NCBI GenBank assembly: GCA_028023455.1
Contig: JAQFVV010000030.1
Span: 6,340,501-6,404,500 of the forward strand
Direction of reading: 5' to 3'
Source of the DNA: Epiperipatus broadwayi
Lineage: Eukaryota; Onychophora; Udeonychophora; Euonychophora; Peripatidae
Length of the DNA: 64,000 nucleotides
The notes below the pieces were generated by a model. The model searched no databases. It was not told where the DNA came from and was given only the letters and a program-made list of their open reading frames with translations. A program made the position numbers and the translations under genes. Within the stretch, counting starts at the first letter, position 1; each line of letters starts with the position of its first letter. Of the stretch, positions 47,896 through 59,806 are shown piece after piece.

Positions 47896-50349
47896 ATGGA
47901 TGTACAAAAGGCTTTTGATCAGAGTAAACAACATTTTAAAATTGTTATGAGAGACTTTAATGCTAGAATTGGTAGACAAATGAAAGATGAAATTGCTGTA
48001 GGTAATTTTGGTTATGGTAATAGAAATGAGAGAGGACATAGACTTGTGGAGTTTGCAGAAAAAGAAAAACTTTATATTATGAATTCATTTTTTGAGAAAA
48101 ATGTTAAAAGGAAATGGACATGGAAGCATCCAAATGAAGGTACAGCAGAATTGGATTATATTTTGACTAACAGAAAATACATATTTCAAGATTGTAATGT
48201 TCTTAATAAATTTAACACAGGAAGTGATCATCGATTAGTAAGATGTAAGTTACGTGTTAATGTAAAACTAGAGAGACAAAAATTATTAAGAAAAACAATA
48301 TTTACAGTTGATATTCCTAATCTTCAGAAACATTCTAATGAATTTAAATTAGAACTTACAAATAGGTTTCAAGTGTTAGGAGATTTTGAACATGATACAG
48401 ATTTGAATGAAATTAATATGAAAATAACTGATACACTTTTAAAAACTGCAACAAACATAGCTGGTAGAAAAAAGCAGCAATTGACTAATAAAATTTCTAC
48501 TGAGACTAGAGAATTTATGAAGAAAAGAAGGAATATGAAGATATACAAAAATGATGTATTAAAAAGAATTGAATACCTCGAATTTTGTAAAATGGTACGG
48601 AAAAGAGTTGAAAATGATATAAGAAAGTATAACTGTGAAATAGCAAGGAAAGCTGTAGAAGAAAATAAAAGTCTCAAAAATGTTAAACAACATTTTGGTA
48701 TTGGTAGGAAATTTATATCTGCAATAAGAAAAAAAGATGGAATTATTACTAAAAAGAGAGATGACATCATGAAATTGGTAGAAGATTTTTATCAAGAATT
48801 ATATAGTAATAAAGAACAAGTACCTCCTATATCTATTACATCTTCCGAATTGCCCAGAATCTTAAATGAAGAAGTGAGACATGCAATTAAGTGTATGAAG
48901 AAAGGAAAGGCTCCAGGAAATGATGGAATTATAATTAATATATTAAAAGAAGCAGGTGAAGAAATAGAAATAATTTTAGCAAAGTTATATACCAAATGTC
49001 TAAATGATAAAGATGTACCGGAAGATTGGAAGAATGCAGTAATAATATTAATATTTAAAAAAGGTGATAAAGAAGATATTAGAAATTACAGACCTATCAG
49101 CCTTTTATCAGGTTTATATAAAATTTTTACCAAGATAATTACAATTCGTCTACAGAGAACTTTGGATTTCCACCAACCAAGAGAACAAGCTGGATTTAAA
49201 AGTGGTTTTATTACAATAGATCATATCCAGGTATTAAGAGAAGTCATAGAAAGGACAAACGAATATGAGTTGTCTTTATGTTTTGGATTTATAGATTATG
49301 AAAAGGCATTTGATTCTATACACATTTCTTCAGTGATTAAAGCATTGGATCATCAAGGTATAGATCCAGGATATTGTCATATTTTAAAGAATATTTATAA
49401 AAATGCAACAGCAACAATTAGATTACATAATGATACTGGAAAAATCAACATTGAGGAAGGTGTAAGACAAGGTGACTCCATATCTCCAAAACTCTTTACA
49501 GCAGTGCTGCAAGAAGTATTTTGTGGATTAAAATGGGAAACTAAAGGAGTGAAAGTAAATGGAGAGTATTTAAATCATTTAGATTTCGCAGATGATGTAG
49601 TTGTTTTTGCAAATAATGCTTCAGAGCTGCAGGAAATGTTGCAGGAGTTAACAGATGAAAGTAGAAAAGTAGGACTAAAGATAAATGTTAAAAAGACTAA
49701 AGTAATGTTTAATCGATTTGCTCAAAATATGAAAATAAAGATTGATTATGAAGAATTAGAAGAAGTTAACAGTTACAAATACCTTGGTCAGATTATTAAT
49801 ACAGATGGAAACATAATGGAGGAAATTAATCATAGAATTAAACTTGGTTGGAGTGCTTTTGGTAGAAATAACTTGATACTAAAAGGAAATATGCCTATGT
49901 GTTTGAAAAGGATGGTTTTTAACAAATGTGTTTTACCAGTTCTTACTTATGGATCTGAGACTTGGACACTTAATAGAAGAGCAATACAGAGACTTCAGAC
50001 CACTCAAAGAAGTATGGAGAGGTGTATGTTGGGAGTAACAAGAAGAGATCGAAAACGCAATGTATGGGTAAGACAACAAACAGGTGTTACTGACCTTATT
50101 GAAAAAAATAAAAGATTGAAATGGAGTTGGGCTGGACATATTGCTAGAAGAGATGATAATAGATGGACAATTGAAATTTTAAACTGGATTCCAAGAGATT
50201 GTAAAAGACCCAGAAAGAGACCACATGTGAGATGGATGGATGAAATAAGAAAATGTGCAGGGGTGTTGTGGAGAAGAGAAGCTAAATATCGGAGAAGATG
50301 GATTAAACTTGGAGAGATCTTCATCCTGCAGTGGATTGATAATGGTTGA
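47896..50349 (+). CDS. RTE endonuclease (C-terminal half) and reverse transcriptase
   Basis: 817 codons from ATG 47896; the true protein begins upstream of a frameshift, so this ATG is internal. It opens with the end of the endonuclease domain: DFNARIG (preceded by R where G is usual) and GSDHRLV with the catalytic D-H pair. The reverse transcriptase follows: GKAPGNDG, YRPISLL, motif A FIDYEKAFDSI (D near residue 467), motif B RQGDSISPKLF, motif C FADDVVV (D566, D567), motif D GLKINVKKTKVM and YKYLGQ. The C-terminus has LTYGSETWTLN, RMLGV-like and WAGHIARRDD segments typical of RTE proteins. All catalytic residues of the polymerase are kept and no internal stop occurs, so insertion was probably recent. 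Function: nicks target DNA and copies RNA onto it. Confidence 0.9.
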   Translation: MDVQKAFDQSKQHFKIVMRDFNARIGRQMKDEIAVGNFGYGNRNERGHRLVEFAEKEKLYIMNSFFEKNVKRKWTWKHPNEGTAELDYILTNRKYIFQDCNVLNKFNTGSDHRLVRCKLRVNVKLERQKLLRKTIFTVDIPNLQKHSNEFKLELTNRFQVLGDFEHDTDLNEINMKITDTLLKTATNIAGRKKQQLTNKISTETREFMKKRRNMKIYKNDVLKRIEYLEFCKMVRKRVENDIRKYNCEIARKAVEENKSLKNVKQHFGIGRKFISAIRKKDGIITKKRDDIMKLVEDFYQELYSNKEQVPPISITSSELPRILNEEVRHAIKCMKKGKAPGNDGIIINILKEAGEEIEIILAKLYTKCLNDKDVPEDWKNAVIILIFKKGDKEDIRNYRPISLLSGLYKIFTKIITIRLQRTLDFHQPREQAGFKSGFITIDHIQVLREVIERTNEYELSLCFGFIDYEKAFDSIHISSVIKALDHQGIDPGYCHILKNIYKNATATIRLHNDTGKINIEEGVRQGDSISPKLFTAVLQEVFCGLKWETKGVKVNGEYLNHLDFADDVVVFANNASELQEMLQELTDESRKVGLKINVKKTKVMFNRFAQNMKIKIDYEELEEVNSYKYLGQIINTDGNIMEEINHRIKLGWSAFGRNNLILKGNMPMCLKRMVFNKCVLPVLTYGSETWTLNRRAIQRLQTTQRSMERCMLGVTRRDRKRNVWVRQQTGVTDLIEKNKRLKWSWAGHIARRDDNRWTIEILNWIPRDCKRPRKRPHVRWMDEIRKCAGVLWRREAKYRRRWIKLGEIFILQWIDNG

Positions 50350-50365
50350 TGATGATGATGATGAC

Positions 50366-51585
50366 TTACATACTATGTTATTGTGTGCCATGTAACAAAA
50401 CTGCTATATAACTCACCTTTTGGGAAAAAGAAAATAGAAATGAAACACCTATCTAACGATATTTTACATAATATACATGTATAATCAAAACAAAATCTAA
50501 ATTCAAACTATATATATATATATATATATATATATTCATCAATTTTTTAGTTACCTGACAAGCATCTGTCATCTAAGAATGAATAGTGATCTGCAATTCT
50601 GAGATAGATAAAGAATTCAGCCATTAGACTTAAGTACACAATCCACCATGAACACCAAGAGAGCTTCCTCAATTTAGACACTATAAGCTATCACAACCCA
50701 TGATAAATATAATGCAAATTTTTTTGCAAAGCCATCTCCCTTCGAGTCATAGGGGTTGGAAAACTATGCCCTGCTTTATTGAGTCTTAGGGGCTGGAAAA
50801 TACAAACTTTGTCCTATTTCTTTGAGTCTTATGGGCAGGGAAATATAAAACTATGCCTTGCTCCTTTTCTTAGAGGCTTACAGGCTGGAATCATGGAAGG
50901 ACTATGTTAACATCTCTATGATAAACAATATGAAATCAGAAAATGGTTTGGAGAACATAGCTGAGATAAAACACATCTGAGTTGCATGAAAACATTGCAT
51001 TCTCAAGTCAATGACAAAACCCTCTATTCATTATCAAAACTGAAAATATAGCTAAACAAACTTCAACAATCAAACACCCAATCCTATCTCCAAAATCATA
51101 GATACTCTAAACATGAATCCTTTTAAACATACAGTAATTTTTAAAATTAGTTCTGCATAAAATGCATACTTTTTTTTCTTTTTCAGTTGTGGTTTAGATC
51201 AAGTTGAGTGATAATTTTATAGTGATGATCACCAGTATGTGATCATCATCAGTCCTATATTGGGAAGCCATTTATAATGGTTGCCACCAGTACATAATAT
51301 TTTAAAACATTTATTTAACAAAAACACATTAGAATAGAATTTGCAGTAGACATAAAATAAATGAATATTGACATTAATATGTGTGTGTGCATGAAAATAT
51401 TGTCAGAGAAATGAGGAAATTTTTCTAGAAACTTCACTTTGGTCACTTCTGCCATTTGATCTTTTGGTAAATGCCTATAATCTTATCTATTCCACCTTTC
51501 TTCATTGAAAAGCTGTTAGAGAGATCTTTGCCCTGCAAAAGAGTTATATAAAAGTTGTTCTACATATATCTGCTAAATATCTATG
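50366..51585. other. AT-rich DNA with a short minisatellite
   Basis: A long (TA)n tract lies at about 50511-50534. A degenerate tandem repeat lies at 50741-50890. A CTGATGA followed by a perfect hairpin occurs on the minus strand around 51223-51251 but lacks GAAA. No gene. Confidence 0.5.
50741..50890. repeat. Degenerate tandem repeat, about 40-48 bp units
   Basis: Three to four units share GAGTCTTAGGGGCTGGAAA followed by TATAAAACTATGCC and CTGCTTTATT-like blocks. Unit length varies by short indels. Confidence 0.65.
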
Positions 51586-51756
51586 AAAGTTTTAGAGTTA
51601 AAAACCACTAAACATCACATGATCACTATTTCTTATGCTTGCTCAAGCTGTTAAAACAGAAAAGATTCTCTATACAGTAATGTCACTCAATGCAAGCCAG
51701 AGTGATCAATGGATGCAACTAGGTTTGTGCATAAAATCCCTATCTAGTGCCTACTC

Positions 51757-51815
51757 ATCCAATATCCCCAGACTAGTGTTTAGCTTGTGACTTTCATCAG
51801 TGAGAAGCCTTAGAT
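51757..51815 (-). ncRNA. Hammerhead ribozyme motif, family A (GAAA mutated)
   Basis: Minus strand: CTGATGA, stem II AGT - CACAA - GCT (with a U-G wobble), then AAACA where GAAAC is expected, C-TA-G equivalent, TC, TGGGG. The GAAA strand is changed, so probably inactive. Confidence 0.6.
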
Positions 51816-52114
51816 CTGAGAGCACTGCACCTAGATCTTAGGATCTAATGCAACCCTCCAACAGCCATCTTTTATCTCTATTTAACTACAAAACTGAGTC
51901 TAAAACTGAAAACATAATATTTTCAATCTAAGCTCATTAGTTTATATAGTCATATAGGTTTGAACTCAGTTCAGTACCCATACATTTTGGTGTCTTGGGT
52001 TCTTTAATAAACCATAGCTTTGATTGAAAATATTGTTTTTAGACTCACAGTTTTGTAGTTAAATAGAGATAAAAGGTTGCATTAAATCCTAAGATCTAGG
52101 TACAGTGCTCTCAG

Positions 52115-52173
52115 ATCCAAGACTCCTCACTGATGAAAGCCGCAAGCTAGAAACTAGTCTGGTGATATTGGAT
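52115..52173 (+). ncRNA. Hammerhead ribozyme, family A (intact core)
   Basis: ATCCAA (52115-52120) pairs with TTGGAT (52168-52173). CCTCA pairs with TGGTG except for one mismatch. Core CTGATGA (52130-52136), stem II AGC - CGCAA - GCT, GAAA, C-TA-G, cleavage after GTC. Stem II uses AGC/GCT where the copies at 13.1, 36.5 and 59.6 kb use GGC/GCC. Confidence 0.75.
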
Positions 52174-52290
52174 GAGTAGTCACTAGATAGTGATTTTATG
52201 CACAAACCTTTTTGCAACCATTGATTATTCTGGCTTGCCCTGAGTGGCACTACTGTATGAAGAGTTTTGCCTGTTTTAAAGTTTTAAAGT

Positions 52291-54744
52291 GTTTTCAGAA
52301 AAGTTATTCTTTGAAATGTTTGCATACATACATACACATACACAAAAAGAAAAGATAATTATCTTGAAGATAATTTGCTTAAATTTTATATTGACAACAA
52401 TTTTTTTTTTTTTCAGAATAAAAACCACCTGCAGTTCTCACCTTTTTAGATGAAACTTATTAAGGTTGTAGAATATCATTAATTATGATTCACTTAAAAG
52501 TAACAGATTGAAATCAAACTCAAAAGGCAATAGACTCCAAAGTAGAATCTTCCTGTAAATGGTAATGATCAGTGCTAGAATTATTCCCCCGCTCCCCCAA
52601 GAAAAAAAATTGTTCTTACACCTCAATTTAAATGTTTAATATCTGTTATAGTTATACTAAAAAATAAAGGCATAAAAAAGGCATAGATAATTATTAATTT
52701 GCCATTTTAATGAAAAATGATGAATCAGTTGCTATAGAGACCAATTTCTGTTTATATTTGAGAGAAAAATATTTATCATCAGCTCTCAAATTGCAAGAGT
52801 TAATACATTGGAACATATAATAATCTTCTTTATCTGGTCAGTCTATTATATTTAAGCAGAGTCACATACATGTTAGCTCGATATAGAAAACACTATATTA
52901 ACTTTACTTTTTATTCGGAATAAAAGCATTCCACGTTTAGTTCTTTATAAATTTTTCAGCATATCATTGCAATTATAAGATTTTCCTAAAAAACAAAACA
53001 ACTAATCTATTGAAAGAGGGAAGTATGCAAAATATATGTCCTTAGACTATCAGAAAGTGTTATGATAATAATAAATTAATTTGTGTTCTATTGAATTAAC
53101 TGAGAGTTTTAGTTAATTCATGACTGACACTAAAATCGTATTATATTTTATAAAAAGTTTTCATAATACAAGATCTACTATATATACAATGACAAAATAG
53201 AACATGTCTCCAATAGTTATTTGGCTTAACATTTTTTTTTACTTTGTCTTTATTTTAAGAGATGAAATATTTATCACCAGTAGTTTTCTGGCACGTGATT
53301 GATTATCTTTTAGTTATGTAATTTGTTTATTCTCATCAATATACACATTGTACAATTTCAAGCTATTAGCATTCTTCAGATTATTTATTAGGTAGCATAT
53401 GGATTTTTTTTTTTTTTAGAGAGAGCTTAATTATTAAACAAAATATTATAAAGAAACTGGCATAGATTCCAGCCAGGAATTAGGTTTGTTAATGGCTTTA
53501 TTAAGATCTTCAGTTCTGCTATTGAAACCATAGATTCGACAGCCATTAACTATGTAGTTTATAGTTTATGTTTGTCCACATCTCTACACGTCAGTGCCTG
53601 TTAAATTTTATTTATGATCTGATTATCAGTTTCTTTAATATTGGAAATTACCAAAATAGACGCATTATTTAATATAAGCTTATTTAATTCTTTCTTTTTA
53701 ATTTATGCAATATGCAATCTTCATTTTAATTACCATTTTAAACATAAACTATAAAACAACTTATTATCAACAGCTTTTTAAAAAAAATAATTTACTAAAA
53801 AGCAGTTTGCCAAAACAGAGAACAATGGAAGTATACTCGTTTGGTTCTCTATTGAAAGTAATTTAAAGTTGTTAAAACTACATCAAATTTTTTATATATA
53901 TAATAAAGATATTCTATGATAATCAACTGTTAAATCTCTAAGAATATAATACTTACAAATTAGCTGAATTAAAATGTTTTTCTGCGTTCTTAATCCAGCA
54001 GGTCTGCGTCAAATGGTTTTATGAAAAGATAACTTCTTTGTAAGGGGTAATTCAAGATGAAACGATCTAACGTTTTTAAAAGACCAAAATTTACACAGAT
54101 GGTTAGCAGCTTTTAAAAAATAAATTATTTGTTTAAAGTACAAAACAATATTTTTAAAAATGATAAAATAAAAATCTCTATACACATATGTACTTTATTC
54201 CTATGAATAGAATATTAGATTGATCTCTATTTAATTAGTTTTAACATTTTTTGTGTTATTCCCAGTAAAAACTAAGTATAGCATTTGAACTAGTTAAAAT
54301 ATAGATTTGAAAATTTTACTACTTGATTTTTTTTCTCTTAAAATCTGTTTTTATTTTTTTTTTTAGTCTTTAATGTTAATAAATCATCATTTTTTCCCCA
54401 ACATTTTTATTTCATAAAAAATAAATAATCATAAGGGTTTTTGCCCGGGAGATCAATATCGAGCAATTCACGGGTCGCAACCATGGACCTTGAACCAAGT
54501 AACTATTGCATCAAATCATACAAAATATTATTTCAATAATCCAGGATACAATAAACGGAAATAAATTTAATTAGAAAGTCAAACTATTTAATTTTTTTCT
54601 TTATCTATATATACTTATAATTGATTTTTATCGTTACAAATACATATTGTGTTCAGAAGAAAAGTGAGTTGTGGCAAGTTAATAAAATTGTTATTGGCAA
54701 GATCTAAGAATATTTATATAGATTATCTAGAGACAACAGTTTCC
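52291..54744. other. AT-rich DNA; possible tRNA-like relic near 54.5 kb
   Basis: No gene recognised. On the minus strand around 54440-54520 the words TTGGTTCAAGGTCCATGG and GGTTGCGACCC resemble parts of a tRNA-derived SINE but could not be folded into one. Confidence 0.4.
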
Positions 54745-55489
<745 letters not shown>

Positions 55490-56570
55490 ACAAACTAGAT
55501 AATGCCTGTCTTTTATATTATGAGTTTTATTTATCTATTTTTGTGATATAATGTGATTACTCTTTGATTAAAGTCACTTGTAACAGATATTAGCTATTAT
55601 TAATATATAATATGCATATTCATAAAATTCTTATCACTTATTTCTATTATTTATATTCAATTTTTTTTAAGAATCCTTATTTTCTCCACTATTTTCTTTG
55701 TATTTTTTTCTGTTATTTTTCACTCACCTTAAAAAATAACTCATCTATTATTAATCATAATTTTCAATTTTATTATATCTCCCATAATCTCATTACTTTT
55801 TTTTAATCTGTACTAAAACATTACATTTTTATAATAAATATAAATCTTTTTCACATCAAAATAAATTATCTGACAAATTTAAATCTTTTCTCCATTTTTT
55901 AGAGTTTTTCTTAGTTTCTAGACTTCCTCCTCTAGTTTTAAATAATTATTTACTTTGCTTAATATTATCAACATATCTTCAGTTTTAATATGAATCTTGT
56001 TTAGATAATATATTAGTATTCTATTTTGCTTTATTATTTTTAATTCTTATAATATTTTTTTATCATTTATTTGTTACATTTTCTGACTTTTTAACTTAAT
56101 TCTATCTTTAATATTTTCTTGAAATGTTCATCTCTAGCTACATTAAGATATATTTATCATCTAATAATTTTGCATTTTTAATATTAGCCTTAACTAATTT
56201 GTTTATCAACCTTTCCAATTAGTTGGTTAAGAAATTATTTTAGCAATTCTGTTCTCCTTCATAAAATGTAAACCTTCAAACATTTTAAGTTTGCATTTGC
56301 CATTGGTCATATACAATTATGATCCGTTTCTCCTCGTACAACTTCATGGTTCTAAATTTTATTTTCAGAAATAAAACTGTCTGTATCTCTTTTTGCCCAT
56401 AAAATTTTATTCAAATAATCTCTATTATATGCAAATAGCACTTTATTATCAAATACTTTTTCTTATCAATGTAAATTCCATTTTATTATTAATTTTAATG
56501 TAAATATATTACTAGCCTATTTTTCATTTTCTATTCTCATTCTGTTTTGTTTATTATTGATATATGATAG
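55490..56570. other. Very AT-rich DNA, nothing recognised
   Basis: T-rich on the plus strand. A frame at 55612-55806 is low-complexity hydrophobic and not supported. Confidence 0.5.
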
Positions 56571-56588
56571 AAAATGAATAAAGCAGCT

Positions 56589-56665
56589 GTCAAGCATTGG
56601 TGGCCTAGCGGTTAGCATAGCTGCTGACCTGGGTTCGCTTCCCAGTCAATGCTTTGACATATAAA
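56589..56665 (+). mobile_element. Retroposed tRNA-like sequence lacking the anticodon arm, 18-bp TSD
   Basis: Perfect 18-bp direct repeats AAAATGAATAAAGCAGCT flank it (56571-56588, 56666-56683). Acceptor GCATTGG pairs with TCAATGC (last pair G-U), a D-arm-like GGCCTAGCGGTTAGC follows, and the T-arm CTGGG - TTCGCTT - CCCAG is perfect. Between D and T arms there are only about 10 bases, so the anticodon stem-loop is missing. It ends TTTGACATA. Compared with the copy at 42354 it is a shorter family member. The clean TSD indicates a recent insertion. Confidence 0.8.
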
Positions 56666-56928
56666 AAAATGAATAAAGCAGCTTTTCATATGCAAATTCA
56701 AAAGTTTCTGTGCATATGTCTATGTCTGGAGATATCATTAAACTTCAAAAAATAAGTGTTGGTTATATGAAGCATGTCGGTAATAAAATAGACATTTACT
56801 TTGTTTTCGGGAGTCAGAAACTTTTCTATAGGTTTAAAATTGAAATGGCTGAAGTTTTAAGATCAAAATTAATGTATGTGATGATAAAAAAATAATATGG
56901 TCAAAATTATATTTAACAAAGAACTTTA

Positions 56929-58287
56929 ATATTTAAAAATATATTTATTGACATAATAAAATTGTACAGATGAAAAATAAATACACTTTGTTAATGTTGG
57001 CTCATCCATTGCTGGCGTTGGTCTGGTAGATGTATGCCAAAGCCATTCTCTGCACTAGCAGGCTGATATATGAGTAAATACATACTATTTTGTTGGTATT
57101 GTCCACCCCTTTTGAGGTTGACCCAATAATGCTTACTTATCAGCTGGGATACATGTAGTGTGAAATCAATGCCTCTCTAGTATAATCCGACATGTTGCAA
57201 CATAGACTACTTCTACAATACACTACAATGTGGATATATCAGGTCCAAAATTCATGCAGAGTCTGTGGGCCATACTAGTAGGCTCCATGTATTATTAAAC
57301 AAAAATCTAGAGGATAGTATCTTGTCCTTGTTTTGAAGAGCTTTGATTTTATCGCAAAATATAGCATTGGGGTCCGGTGTTGGTTGTGTGAACTTTGTCC
57401 TGCACCTTGTGTACCAAAAAGCGTATGTCAGGAAGATAGATAACCTGATAACTGTAAAGTCTCCAGAGAAGAGACAACCCCTGATGTCCAGGATTTTATC
57501 CACTGCTATAATGCAGTGTTGAGAGATGACACTTCGAATACTGTTATAGCCTGGACATATATTTAACAGATGATTAAAGGTCTCCTCTCCTCTAGAACAG
57601 GCATGACAGATTGGGTCTATTTTATTTAGAAACTGCTTGTAGTATAAGAATGTATTAGTTGGCATGGAGCTCATATTCACCTTGATCAGATAATCCAAAA
57701 GTTTGGGCTCCAGTAGCAGATATTTAAATATTGTGGTGATTTTATGATTGCTGCACCCTAGGTGAGCATAAATAACTGTATTTACAGGATTCAGCAGATG
57801 ATGTGCCTGCCAGATGTTGATTTTATTATTAAACTCTGTTGTTGCGTGCCCAAGGTATAAAGATTGTTGTTTAATAAACACTGGGGGAGGTCTGTCAGTA
57901 GGTATTACAATCTCTATAATATCTGATAGAGGGTATTTTTTTCCCAGGTTTACTAAAAGTGAATGCCCTTTTTGGAAATTGATTGTCTGTATTGAATGGA
58001 GACCCATACCATTCTGTCGCCTGTGAAACTGAAGTCTGCAGATGCTAATTGCAGTGGTCCAACCTCTCCATAAGAGCTGACCACAGAGCCTCTGAATTTG
58101 TAAGCTGAATGATTTGGTAACTGTCATTATTGGCAGATAGTAATTTATGCACACCATAATCTTCATATTAATCAGAGCAATCTTCCCTTGTAGTGACAGG
58201 TATGTCCTTGACAGTGACTGAACCACCTTAGTAGCATTGCTTATGATGGATTTTTGTAGGCAGACAGACATAGCAGTCTGTGACTTG
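56929..58287 (-). mobile_element. 5'-truncated LINE, zinc-finger ORF2 tail
   Basis: AAGAACTTTA occurs at 56919-56928 and 58288-58297 and is a candidate 10-bp TSD. Between these lie a 339-codon minus-strand ORF and a 320-base 3' UTR that ends in an AT-rich tail with an AATAAATATAT motif. The element belongs to the same LINE clade as the tails at 30487 and 31538. No reverse transcriptase catalytic motif is left. Confidence 0.7.
57252..58271 (-). CDS. LINE ORF2 C-terminal region (post-RT and zinc-binding domain), truncated
   Basis: 339 codons, open throughout. Residues 25-95 have the form expected after a LINE reverse transcriptase: SLQGKIALINMKIMVC, LLWRGW and a short basic stretch ending in GMGLHSI. 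The zinc-binding motif CX2CX8HX4C is at C222, C225, H234 and C239. It is followed by VIRLSIFLTYAFWYTRC and a KIKALQNKDKIL segment, matching the two other LINE tails in the window. The catalytic polymerase and endonuclease domains are cut off by 5' truncation, so the ATG is internal and the product non-functional. Absence of stops suggests a fairly young insertion. Confidence 0.8.
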   Translation of the reverse strand: MSVCLQKSIISNATKVVQSLSRTYLSLQGKIALINMKIMVCINYYLPIMTVTKSFSLQIQRLCGQLLWRGWTTAISICRLQFHRRQNGMGLHSIQTINFQKGHSLLVNLGKKYPLSDIIEIVIPTDRPPPVFIKQQSLYLGHATTEFNNKINIWQAHHLLNPVNTVIYAHLGCSNHKITTIFKYLLLEPKLLDYLIKVNMSSMPTNTFLYYKQFLNKIDPICHACSRGEETFNHLLNICPGYNSIRSVISQHCIIAVDKILDIRGCLFSGDFTVIRLSIFLTYAFWYTRCRTKFTQPTPDPNAIFCDKIKALQNKDKILSSRFLFNNTWSLLVWPTDSA

Positions 58288-58297
58288 AAGAACTTTA

Positions 58298-59445
58298 TTG
58301 TTGAAGGGCTTTTATTTATACAATTTCAGTAAACTCAAAATTTTTAATAACTCAAACATATATAACTTTCAATAGTGTTTTTTTGCTTACTTTAACTGAA
58401 AAAGTAAGCAATGTCCTGTGGGATTTAGTGAAGTGATAAATGATAAATTTGAAAAGAAAAGAATTCTAAGTCAATGCTTAATTTCCGTATTTCTGATGTG
58501 TGAATGTCACATAATCTTCCAAGCAACTAATTATTTGATTATTTTATAAGTAATTATAATAAAACATCTTTAGACTTTATATAGTCATTTAGAAATCAAG
58601 TTTATTGAGCCAAAGAGTCTTATCCAAATCTGTTATTTTTAGAATTAGATAATATATTACAAAAAAATCAAATCAACATTTTTAATGATTTAACAAAATT
58701 GTGAATAGGGACTTTAAGTATAAAGTTTATATATTAAATAAAAATAATAGAAATGATTAGTTGCTTAGAAGGTTATGTGATTTTGAATACTAGAAGTAAT
58801 AGATTGAGATTTAATCTTAAAACCCCTAGCTCTTGAATCAGTCATTTTGTCCTTACGCTAAATCACATATGCCATGCCTATATATAAGACTGAGGATTTA
58901 TGGTTTATTTTGAAAATAGTAAAATAGAAAAAAAAAATAAGAAAATGATGTTAGTTAAGCCAAAAACATTTTTTTTTTGATTTTAACTATTTAGAAAAGT
59001 AGTTAAATTATTTTTGATAATATACAGGTATATTCTTTTGGGTTGCCCTTCTGAAATATCGAATAGATGAGTTTAAGTATATTCTTTTTCTTTAAGAGAT
59101 TTACGATAACTAGTGCTAAAAAACTCATAAAAGCAATATGACCAGTATTAATTAAAAGTAGAGAAAAAAGAATAAAAGATGATAGTAATGTTAAAGTAAG
59201 GTTAGGAATGTATATAATGCAATAGTGCCTGATTTGTGAATAATGGATTTTGTTTGGATGGTTATGATGAAAATATGGGCTGCAGGAGTTTTCATTTATG
59301 GTCAAAGTAAAAAACAACAGAATCTAAAAGTAAATTTAACATCCATTTTATATATGTAAGTCATTGGTTCAAAAGCAAAAAATATAAATTGTACTGAACT
59401 CTGAGAAAATATAAAATATTAAACAGAAAAATATTACTATGAATA
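58298..59445. other. AT-rich DNA, nothing recognised
   Basis: The minus frame 59003-59317 is hydrophobic and AT-driven with no recognisable domain. Confidence 0.5.
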
Positions 59446-59455
59446 TATATAAAAC

Positions 59456-59796
59456 ATTACATAATCAATATCTCTTATATTAACACATAATTGTTAAGCT
59501 ATTGAGCTTAGATTGAAAATATTATTGTGTTTTATTTCATTCTCATAGTTTTGTAGTTAAATAGAGTTAAAAGGTGGCTGCTGAAGGGTTGCATTAGATC
59601 CTAAGATCTAGGTGCAGTGCTCTCAGATCCAAGACTCCTCACTGATGAAGGCCACAAGCCAGAAACTAGTCTGGGGATATTGGATGAGTAGGCATTAGAT
59701 AGGGAATTTACATACAAGTCTTCTGGCATTCATTGATTACTCTGGTTGGCACAGGGTGGCACTATTGTATGGAGAGTTTTGCCTTGTTTAATATAT
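59456..59796 (+). mobile_element. Retrozyme-like element, family A, short composite with TSD
   Basis: TATATAAAAC (59446-59455 and 59797-59806) is a perfect 10-bp repeat, though simple in sequence. A 40-base minus-strand terminus (ACATTACATAATCA ... ACACATAATTGTT) joins a plus-strand 3' half monomer with an intact ribozyme. It ends at GTTTTGCCTTGTTTAA. Confidence 0.72.
59627..59685 (+). ncRNA. Hammerhead ribozyme, family A (intact core)
   Basis: ATCCAA (59627-59632) with TTGGAT (59680-59685); CCTCA (59637-59641) with TGGGG (59672-59676); internal loop GACT/ATA. CTGATGA 59642-59648, stem II GGC (59650-59652), loop CACAA, GCC (59658-59660), GAAA 59662-59665, stem III C66-G69 around TA, cleavage predicted after C59671. 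All invariant residues are present. Confidence 0.78.
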
Positions 59797-59806
59797 TATA
59801 TAAAAC

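Larger units (their letters stand above)
47480..50365 (+). mobile_element. RTE-type non-LTR retrotransposon, nearly full length
   Basis: A single protein of about 940 residues, split by one frameshift, fills the element. It has an N-terminal apurinic-like endonuclease, a central reverse transcriptase and a basic C-terminus. A short TGATGATGATGATGATGA array (50347-50363) closes it just after the stop codon. One ORF with endonuclease and reverse transcriptase, almost no 3' UTR and a terminal trinucleotide repeat are characteristic of the RTE/BovB group. The 5' end is placed after the (TA)n tract at 47480. No TSD was found. It may supply machinery for the short retroposed elements nearby. Confidence 0.85.
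51599..52277 (+). mobile_element. Retrozyme-like element, family A, inverted plus direct part with TSD
   Basis: Flanks AAAGTTTTAGAGT (51586-51598) and AAAGTTTTAAAGT (52278-52290) match at 12 of 13 positions. The minus-strand part (51599 to about 52013) is nearly a full monomer with its own ribozyme. The plus-strand part (about 52015-52277) carries another. The two meet in the AT-rich middle of the monomer. Confidence 0.75.

Noticed and set aside
51223-51251. CTGATGA followed by a perfect 10-bp hairpin on the minus strand, resembling a hammerhead
   Set aside because: No GAAA follows the hairpin and no stem III or cleavage triplet can be drawn.
56710-56895. 61-codon plus-strand frame between the tRNA-like copy and the LINE
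   Set aside because: No recognisable domain and no homologue visible in the window; length is within chance for this composition.
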